A stretch of 64,000 bases of DNA from Aurantimonas aggregata (GTDB lineage: Bacteria; Pseudomonadota; Alphaproteobacteria; Rhizobiales; Rhizobiaceae): positions 1 through 64,000 of the forward strand of contig NZ_JAAAMJ010000008.1 in assembly GCF_010500835.1 (NCBI RefSeq), in the 5' to 3' direction. Within the stretch, counting starts at the first letter, position 1; every line of letters begins with the position of its first letter. This document shows, piece after piece, positions 58,509 to 64,000 of the stretch. A model generated the notes under the pieces. That model ran no database searches. It worked only from the letters and a program-made list of their open reading frames with translations, and was not told the DNA's origin. The position numbers and the translations under genes are program-made.

Positions 58509-58823
58509 CTATTCGGCCAGGCGCTCGAGAGCCGCGCCGATCGATGCCGGATCGCCGTCCACCCGGAGCGTCTTCGATCGCGCGGCATGGCCGGCGACGA
58601 TGCTGACGGCGCTCTTCGGGACGCCGAGCGCCTTGGCCAGCAGTTGCTCGACCGCCTTGTTGGCCTTGCCGTCTTCCGGGACTGCCCGGACCCGCGCCTT
58701 CAGCCGAAGCGATCCATCGGAAGCGGCGACGACTCCCTCGATCCGATCAGCGGCAGATTTCGGCGTCAGCCGGACTTCGACCAGCACGCAACCCTCGACT
58801 GGCCGCCAGAAGCCGGCCGTCAT
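58509..58823 (-). CDS. DUF167 (YggU) family protein
   Basis: The 104-residue protein shows VEVRLTPKSAADRIEGV near 16-32 and AVPEDGKANKAVEQLLAKALGVPKSAVSIVAGHAARSKTLRV (about 48-90), diagnostic of DUF167. The family fold is known but the function is not. It lies 10 bases after the YggT gene, the usual yggT-yggU pairing. Confidence 0.93.
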   Translation of the reverse strand: MTAGFWRPVEGCVLVEVRLTPKSAADRIEGVVAASDGSLRLKARVRAVPEDGKANKAVEQLLAKALGVPKSAVSIVAGHAARSKTLRVDGDPASIGAALERLAE

Positions 58824-58833
58824 CGGGAAGAGA

Positions 58834-59136
58834 TCAGACGCCGGCCTGCATGATCGCCGGGTTGATGTAGTAGACGATGAGATACTGCAGGAACATGATG
58901 CCGAAGAGCACGACCAGCGGCGACAGGTCGATGCCGCCGAGATCCGGCAGCACCCGCCGGATCCGGCGATAGACCGGCTCGGTCAGCTGCCACAGGAAGC
59001 GCCCGATCGAGTCGACGAACGGATTGCCCGGATTGACGATGTTGAAGGCGTACAGCCACGAGAGCACGGCCGAGGCGACGACGACCCACCAATAGAGGTT
59101 GAGCGCCTGGTAGAGCACGTAGGTGACTGCGAGCAT
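58834..59136 (-). CDS. YggT family membrane protein
   Basis: The 100-residue protein has two membrane segments (about 1-25 and 72-95), with the YggT landmarks WYVLSWLYAFNIVNPGNPFVDSIGRFLW-like (here VLSWLYAFNIVNPGNP) and PVYRRIRRVLPDLGGIDLSPLVVLF. Function is uncertain; links to osmotic stress and, in cyanobacteria and chloroplasts, to membrane protein insertion are reported. The start at 59136 is preferred to an extension at 59199. Confidence 0.9.
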   Translation of the reverse strand: MLAVTYVLYQALNLYWWVVVASAVLSWLYAFNIVNPGNPFVDSIGRFLWQLTEPVYRRIRRVLPDLGGIDLSPLVVLFGIMFLQYLIVYYINPAIMQAGV

Positions 59137-59285
59137 GAAATCCGAAACCTTTGCGATGGCCTTCCCGATGTAGCCATCGCCCGGCTGAATCGCAAGCAAG
59201 GCCGGATCGCGCGGTTCGGGCAGCCCCGGCGATTGGTCGTTGACAGGGCGGAGTCCGACGCACTAAATGCCGCGCACTGGTGGAC

Positions 59286-59361
<76 letters not shown>

Positions 59362-59434
59362 TTCGCCAGTGTTCCTCTCTTCCCGGATGTCCCGCAGGCC
59401 TGGACGGGCCGCCTCTGGCGGCACGACCCGGACC

Positions 59435-60730
59435 ATGGCAGGTGCGTGCGTGAGCGAGACCAACGACCCGGCATCCGCGGCGAAGCCTGATGGCGCGCCG
59501 GTGGCCGTCCCCGACGACGATCGTTTCGCCGCCTTCCGCAATCCGCAGTTCGTGCGCTACTGGCTGGCGCGCTTCTTCTCCACTTTCGCCATCCAGATCG
59601 TCGTCGTCTCGGTCGGCTGGCAGATCTACGACCTGACGCGCAATCCGCTGGATCTGGGGCTCGTCGGGCTCTGCCAGTTCCTGCCGGCACTGCTGCTGGT
59701 CCTGGTCACCGGGTCGGTCGCCGACCGCTACTCGCGGCGGCGGATCATGGGCTTCTCGATCCTGGTGGAGGCGGTCGGCGCGTCGGCGCTGCTGCTCTTG
59801 ACCTGGCACGGGCTGGCTTCGCCGCTGCCCGTATTCGCCGTCCTTGTCGGCTTCGGCATCGCGCGGGCGTTCTTCGGCCCGGCCTCGCAGTCGCTGGTGG
59901 TCAATCTCGTGACCCGCGAGGAACTTGCCAACGCCATCGCCTGGAACTCGTCCTCCTGGCAGATCGCCGCGATCGTCGGGCCGGTAGCCGGCGGCCTGCT
60001 CTACGGTCTCTCGCCCATCGCCGCCTATGCAACGGGCACGGTGCTGTTCCTTGCCGCCGCCGTGCTGGTGATGTCGATCTCGGCGCCGGCGCAGCGGCGC
60101 AGCAACGAGCCGGCGAGCATCGAGACGATCGTTGCCGGCTTCCGCTTCATCTGGTCGGAGAAGATCGTGCTCGGCGCCATCTCGCTGGATCTCTTCGCCG
60201 TGCTGCTCGGTGGTGCGGTCGCGCTGATGCCGGTCTATGCCCGCGACGTGCTCGACGTCGGCCCGTGGGGCCTCGGGCTGCTGCGCGCGGCGCCCGGTAT
60301 CGGGGCGGTGACGATGGCCGTATGGCTCGCCGCCCATCCGATCAAGGACCATGCCGGCGCGCTGATGTTCGGCTTCGTCTTCCTGTTCGGCGCCTGCACG
60401 ACGGTGTTCGGCCTCGCCACGGTGCCGTGGCTGGCGGTCGTCGCGCTGGTGCTGATGGGGGCATCGGACATGATCAGCGTCTATGTCCGCGAGACGCTGA
60501 TGCAGTTGTGGACGCCGGACGAGGTGCGCGGCCGGGTCAACGCCGTCAACATGGTGTTCATCGGCGCGTCGAACGAACTCGGCGAGTTCCGCGCCGGCGT
60601 CATGGCGTTCTGGCTGGGGGCGGTGCCGGCGGTAGTAATCGGCGGCGCGGCGACGATGGGCGTCGCGGGTCTCTGGGCCTGGATGTTCCCGGGCCTCAGG
60701 CAGGCGCGGAGCCTTGCCGGCCGGGAATGA
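59435..60730 (+). CDS. MFS transporter (EntS-like group)
   Basis: The about 430-residue permease has roughly twelve membrane helices and the MFS loop motif DRYSRRRIMG near 97. FRNPQFVRYWLARFFSTFAIQIVVVSVGWQIYDLTRNPLDLGLVGL is the N-terminal pattern of the MFS_3 (EntS-like) exporters. Substrate cannot be told. The start at 59435 (MAGACVSETND) or GTG at 59450 is likely; the frame also opens upstream within DNA next to tRNA-Ala. Confidence 0.88.
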   Translation: MAGACVSETNDPASAAKPDGAPVAVPDDDRFAAFRNPQFVRYWLARFFSTFAIQIVVVSVGWQIYDLTRNPLDLGLVGLCQFLPALLLVLVTGSVADRYSRRRIMGFSILVEAVGASALLLLTWHGLASPLPVFAVLVGFGIARAFFGPASQSLVVNLVTREELANAIAWNSSSWQIAAIVGPVAGGLLYGLSPIAAYATGTVLFLAAAVLVMSISAPAQRRSNEPASIETIVAGFRFIWSEKIVLGAISLDLFAVLLGGAVALMPVYARDVLDVGPWGLGLLRAAPGIGAVTMAVWLAAHPIKDHAGALMFGFVFLFGACTTVFGLATVPWLAVVALVLMGASDMISVYVRETLMQLWTPDEVRGRVNAVNMVFIGASNELGEFRAGVMAFWLGAVPAVVIGGAATMGVAGLWAWMFPGLRQARSLAGRE

Positions 60731-60752
60731 TCCGGTGCGGAGGCGGGGCCGC

Positions 60753-60798
60753 CTTTCGGCGGCAGAAGGTCGAAGCTTTCGGCGGCAGAAGGTCGAAG
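60753..60798. repeat. two tandem 23-bp repeats between the MFS gene and typA
   Basis: CTTTCGGCGGCAGAAGGTCG plus AAG occurs twice exactly (60753-60775 and 60776-60798). A third, diverged copy begins at about 60807 (CTTGCGGCGGCAGAACG). The array is just before the typA terminator. Confidence 0.85.
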
Positions 60799-60824
60799 AG
60801 GGCCGCCTTGCGGCGGCAGAACGC

Positions 60825-60862
60825 AAAAGGGCCGCCGGAGGATTCCCCCGGCGGCCCTGTTT
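60825..60862. terminator. bidirectional intrinsic terminator between the MFS gene and typA
   Basis: GGGCCGCCGG (60829-60838) and CCGGCGGCCC (60848-60857) form a 10-bp stem. On the minus strand it is followed by TTTTGCG, serving typA; on the plus strand by TGTTTCG, weaker. Confidence 0.85.
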
Positions 60863-60879
60863 CGTCAGCCCCAGTCTGA

Positions 60880-62706
60880 TCAGGCGGCCTTGCGGCTCTT
60901 CTCGAAGCGCTTGCGCTCGTTGGAATCCAGATACAACTTGCGCAGCCGGATGGTCTTCGGCGTCACCTCGACCAGCTCGTCGTCCTGGATCCAGGATAGC
61001 GCCCGGTCCAGCGTCATGCGGATCGGCGGGGTCAGCTTGATCGCCTCGTCCTTGCCGGAGGCGCGCATGTTGGTGAGCTTCTTGCCCTTCAACACGTTGA
61101 CCTCGAGATCGTTCTCGCGAGTATGGATGCCGATGATCATGCCGGCATAGACCTTGACGCCGGCCTCGATCACCATCGGGCCGCGATCTTCCAGATGGAA
61201 CATCGCGAAGGCGACGCTCTCGCCGGCATCGGTGGAAATCAGGACGCCGGTATTACGACCGGCGAGCTCACCCTTGAACGGCGCGTAGGAGTGGAACAGG
61301 CGGTTCATGATCGCCGTGCCGCGCGTGTCGGTCAGAAGCTCCGACTGGTAGCCGATGAGGCCGCGGGTCGGGGCATGGAAGACCAGGCGCTGGCGATCGC
61401 CGCCGGAGGGGCGCAGCGCGACCATCTCGGCCTTGCGCTCGCTCATCTTCTGCACGACGACACCGGAATGCTCCTCGTCGACGTCGATGACGACTTCCTC
61501 GATCGGCTCCAGGATCTCGCCGTTCTCGCCCTTCTGCATCACCACGCGCGGACGCGAGATGCCGAGCTCGAAGCCCTCGCGGCGCATCGTCTCGATCAGC
61601 ACCGCCAGCTGCAGCTCGCCGCGGCCGGAGACGTAGAAGGAGTCGCGGTCGGAGGCTTCCTCGATCTTCAGCGCGACGTTGCCCTCGGCCTCCTTGAGGA
61701 GACGGTCGCGGATGACGCGGCTGGTGACCTTGTCGCCCTCGGTGCCGGCCAGCGGCGAGTCGTTGACGAGGAAGGACATGGTGACGGTCGGCGGATCGAT
61801 CGGCTGGGCGTGCAGCGGTTCGGTGACGGCCGGGTCGCAGAACGTGTCGGCGACGGTGCCCTTCGACAGCCCGGCAATGGCGACGATGTCGCCGGCCTCT
61901 GCATAGTCCAGCGGCACGCGGTCGAGACCGCGGAAGGCGAGGATCTTGGAGATGCGGCCGGATTCCAGCAGCTTGCCCTGGCCGTCGAGAACCTTCACGG
62001 GCTGGTTCGGCTTGATCGAGCCGGCCTGGATGCGGCCGGTGATCAGACGCCCGAGGAACGGGTTGGCCTCGAGGATCGTGCCGATCATCTTGAACGGCTC
62101 GTCCTTGCCGGCGGTGTCCGGCTCCGGCACGTGCTTGAGGATCATGTCGAACAGCGGCGTCAGGCCCTGGTCCTGCGGGCCTTCCGGCTCGGTGGCCATC
62201 CAGCCGGAGCGGCCGGAGCCGTAGAGCACCGGGAAGTCGAGCTGCTCTTCGGTGGCGTCGAGCGAGACGAACAGGTCGAAGATCTCGTTCAGGACTTCCT
62301 GGTGGCGCTCGTCGGTGCGGTCGATCTTGTTGATCGCGACGATCGGCCGAAGCCCGACCTTCAGCGCCTTGCCGAGGACGAACTTGGTCTGCGGCATCGG
62401 GCCTTCGGAGGCATCGACGAGGATGACCGCGCCGTCCACCATGTTGAGGATGCGCTCGACCTCGCCGCCGAAATCGGCGTGGCCCGGCGTGTCGACGATG
62501 TTGATGCGGGTGTTGTTCCACTCCACCGACGTCGCCTTGGCCAGGATCGTGATGCCACGTTCCTTTTCGAGGTCGTTGGAATCCATGGCACGTTCGTCGT
62601 GCCGCTCGTTGTCTCGAAACGTGCCGGACTGGGCGAGCAGATTGTCGACGAGGGTCGTCTTGCCATGATCGACATGCGCGATGATCGCGATGTTGCGGAG
62701 TTTCAT
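60880..62706 (-). CDS. typA: translational GTPase TypA/BipA
   Basis: The 608-residue ribosome-binding GTPase shows [16 protein letters not shown] (P-loop, 9-24), [14 protein letters not shown] (switch I), [16 protein letters not shown] (switch II) and [12 protein letters not shown] (NKID). EF-G-like domains follow, and the C-terminal region has the TypA-specific [18 protein letters not shown]. The start at 62706 ([12 protein letters not shown]) is standard. It aids ribosome assembly and stress responses. Confidence 0.96.
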   Translation of the reverse strand: MKLRNIAIIAHVDHGKTTLVDNLLAQSGTFRDNERHDERAMDSNDLEKERGITILAKATSVEWNNTRINIVDTPGHADFGGEVERILNMVDGAVILVDASEGPMPQTKFVLGKALKVGLRPIVAINKIDRTDERHQEVLNEIFDLFVSLDATEEQLDFPVLYGSGRSGWMATEPEGPQDQGLTPLFDMILKHVPEPDTAGKDEPFKMIGTILEANPFLGRLITGRIQAGSIKPNQPVKVLDGQGKLLESGRISKILAFRGLDRVPLDYAEAGDIVAIAGLSKGTVADTFCDPAVTEPLHAQPIDPPTVTMSFLVNDSPLAGTEGDKVTSRVIRDRLLKEAEGNVALKIEEASDRDSFYVSGRGELQLAVLIETMRREGFELGISRPRVVMQKGENGEILEPIEEVVIDVDEEHSGVVVQKMSERKAEMVALRPSGGDRQRLVFHAPTRGLIGYQSELLTDTRGTAIMNRLFHSYAPFKGELAGRNTGVLISTDAGESVAFAMFHLEDRGPMVIEAGVKVYAGMIIGIHTRENDLEVNVLKGKKLTNMRASGKDEAIKLTPPIRMTLDRALSWIQDDELVEVTPKTIRLRKLYLDSNERKRFEKSRKAA

Positions 62707-62835
62707 AAGGGTCACCGGAAACAAAGTAAGGCCGCGGTAGAACGTCGAAAACGCTCCGCCCGGCACTGATGCGGGTCTCTTACAACATTTTGTGCAGTTG
62801 CGAAAGGGTTATCGCCCGCGACCGGAAGTGCAAGG

Positions 62836-62866
62836 AAAGGCCGGCGATGAAATGCCGCCGGCCTTT
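62836..62866 (-). terminator. intrinsic terminator after phoD
   Basis: AAAGGCCGGC and GCCGGCCTTT pair perfectly around an 11-base loop. On the minus strand it lies about 14 bases after the phoD stop; the A/T tail is short (CTTTCCTTG). Confidence 0.75.
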
Positions 62867-62879
62867 CTGGAACTCCGGA

Positions 62880-64000
62880 TCAGCCTTGGCGGATCGGATC
62901 GAGCGTGGTCTTCCACAGTTCCTGGTCCTCGGCGTCCATCAGCCGGACGGTCATCTGCTCGCTGTCGCCATCGATGTCGACGATGCCGAAGAACTGCAGG
63001 CCCGAAGCCGGGCTGACGTTCTGCCCCTGTTCCTCGCTCGGCGCCTTCACGTAGCGCAGTTCCGGGCCGAAGGTCATGTCGAGGTCGTTGGGGCCGAAGC
63101 TGCCGGCGTGGATCGGGCCGGAGACGAATTCCCAGAACGGCTCGAAATCCTGGAAAGCCGCCCGGTCGGGGCTGTAGTGATGCGCGGCGGTGTAGTGGAC
63201 GTCGGCGGTGAGCCACACCGTGTTGGTGACGCCGGCCGACTTGATGAAGCGCAAAAGGTCGGCGAATTCCAGCTCGCGGCCCTTCGGCGCGCCGCCGTCC
63301 GACTGGGCGATCGCCTCGATGAAGCTCTTGTCGCCGACCTTGTCCCAGACGACGAGGCCGATCGGCATGTCGGAGGCGATGACCTTCCAGGTGGCCTGCG
63401 AACTGGCGAGTTCGCGCTTCAGCCAGGCGATCTGCTCGCGCCCCATCATCGTGGTGCCGTCGCCGGTCTCGGTCTGCATTCCCTCGTTGTTGGCATCGCG
63501 GTAGGACCGCAGATCCAGGAAGAACACGTCCAGCAGCGGGCCATAGGCGATCTTGCGATAGACCCGGCCGGGCTCCGCCGGCACGTAGCCGATCGGCGTC
63601 ATCTCGTGGAAGGCGCGCGCGGCACGGGCGGTGAGCAGGCCGATGTCCTTGACGCTGTAGCGGTCGTCGGCGGAGAGGTCCTTGCCCGAGGACCAGTTGT
63701 TGACGACCTCGTGGTCGTCCCACTGGAAGAAGGTCGGCAGGGCGGCATTCATCGCCTGCACGTTGGCGTCCATGAGGTTGTACTTCCACTGGCCGCGATA
63801 CTCAGCCAACGTCTCGGCGACCTTCTCCTTCTCGGGGATCAGGATGTTCTTCCACGTGCTGCCGTCGGGGAGCTCGACGCTCTCCTTCAGCGGCCCGTCG
63901 GCATAGATCGTGTCGCCGGAATGCAGGAAGAAGTCCGGCTCGTGGCGCGCCATGGTGGCGTAGGCCTTCATGCCGCCGCGGCTCTCGTCGATGCCCCAGC
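62880..64000 (-). CDS. phoD: PhoD-like alkaline phosphatase (5' end beyond the window)
   Basis: About 373 residues of the C-terminal part are visible and the frame is open to the window edge. The metallophosphoesterase pattern includes DFFLHSGDTIYADG (metal-binding Asp), FFQWDDHEVVNNWSSG (DDHEVVNN signature of PhoD) and VWLTADVHYTAAHHYSP (His ligands). PhoD enzymes are Ca/Fe-dependent, exported by Tat and release phosphate from mono- and diesters. The signal peptide would be outside this window. The end of the gene is followed by a terminator. Confidence 0.92.
   Translation of the reverse strand, partial: WGIDESRGGMKAYATMARHEPDFFLHSGDTIYADGPLKESVELPDGSTWKNILIPEKEKVAETLAEYRGQWKYNLMDANVQAMNAALPTFFQWDDHEVVNNWSSGKDLSADDRYSVKDIGLLTARAARAFHEMTPIGYVPAEPGRVYRKIAYGPLLDVFFLDLRSYRDANNEGMQTETGDGTTMMGREQIAWLKRELASSQATWKVIASDMPIGLVVWDKVGDKSFIEAIAQSDGGAPKGRELEFADLLRFIKSAGVTNTVWLTADVHYTAAHHYSPDRAAFQDFEPFWEFVSGPIHAGSFGPNDLDMTFGPELRYVKAPSEEQGQNVSPASGLQFFGIVDIDGDSEQMTVRLMDAEDQELWKTTLDPIRQG

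Overview
The window is GC-rich alphaproteobacterial DNA, most likely Hyphomicrobiales (Rhizobiales). The evidence is gene order: tesB-glnK-amtB-ftsK-lolA-xth, a cysI-DUF934-cysH-cysD-cysN sulfate operon, tsaD-gpsA divergent from hemC-hemD-Mic60-hemY, and a CenR-like response regulator. An Aurantimonadaceae-like genome is possible, but genus cannot be read from the sequence.

Region 1 (1 to about 15.6 kb) is accessory DNA, best read as one end of an integrative element. It carries families typical of alphaproteobacterial conjugative elements and plasmids: DUF736 (truncated), DUF1232, DUF2493, Toprim primase-like proteins, a long ParB-like protein and DUF932. It also has an IS630-type insertion sequence, a TacA-TacT toxin-antitoxin pair and a large serine recombinase. 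The recombinase gene runs into a copy of the 3' end of a tRNA-Arg gene (15579-15612), which probably marks the element boundary. One Toprim gene is split: its N-terminal part is at 8822-9018 and its C-terminal part at 4764-5558. Between them lie a complete diverged Toprim paralogue and a cargo module of a ChrB N-domain protein, a DUF1127 protein, a COG4280 membrane protein and a small membrane protein. The parB-like and DUF932 genes share a conserved upstream leader that can fold into two hairpins, a candidate unrecognised RNA element.

Region 2 (15.9 to 35.6 kb) is chromosomal backbone. It holds tRNA-Gly(GCC), a ProX/thioredoxin/Lon-N/Trm112 run, the assimilatory sulfate reduction operon (minus strand), a UbiH-type hydroxylase, tesB, glnK-amtB and a second amtB (each unit preceded by a sigma-54-type promoter), ftsK and lolA. 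CysN has an unusual C-terminal hydrophobic tail.

Region 3 (35.6 to 53.7 kb) holds an alpha/beta hydrolase, exonuclease III, a DUF2235 hydrolase convergent with a cNMP-binding protein, a CenR-like regulator divergent from a YkuD protein, and an FdhF/YdeP-type molybdoenzyme. A minus-strand tsaD-gpsA-YciI-EVE-DUF3072-methyltransferase run follows, facing away from the plus-strand haem operon hemC-hemD-Mic60-hemY and a TerB protein.

Region 4 (53.7 to 64 kb) holds a glutamine amidotransferase, a HAD phosphatase, a glyoxylate aminotransferase, a GNAT enzyme, inorganic pyrophosphatase, a small DUF1127 protein, YggT and DUF167 proteins, tRNA-Ala(CGC), an MFS transporter, typA and a partial phoD cut by the window end. 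No CRISPR array and no rRNA were seen.
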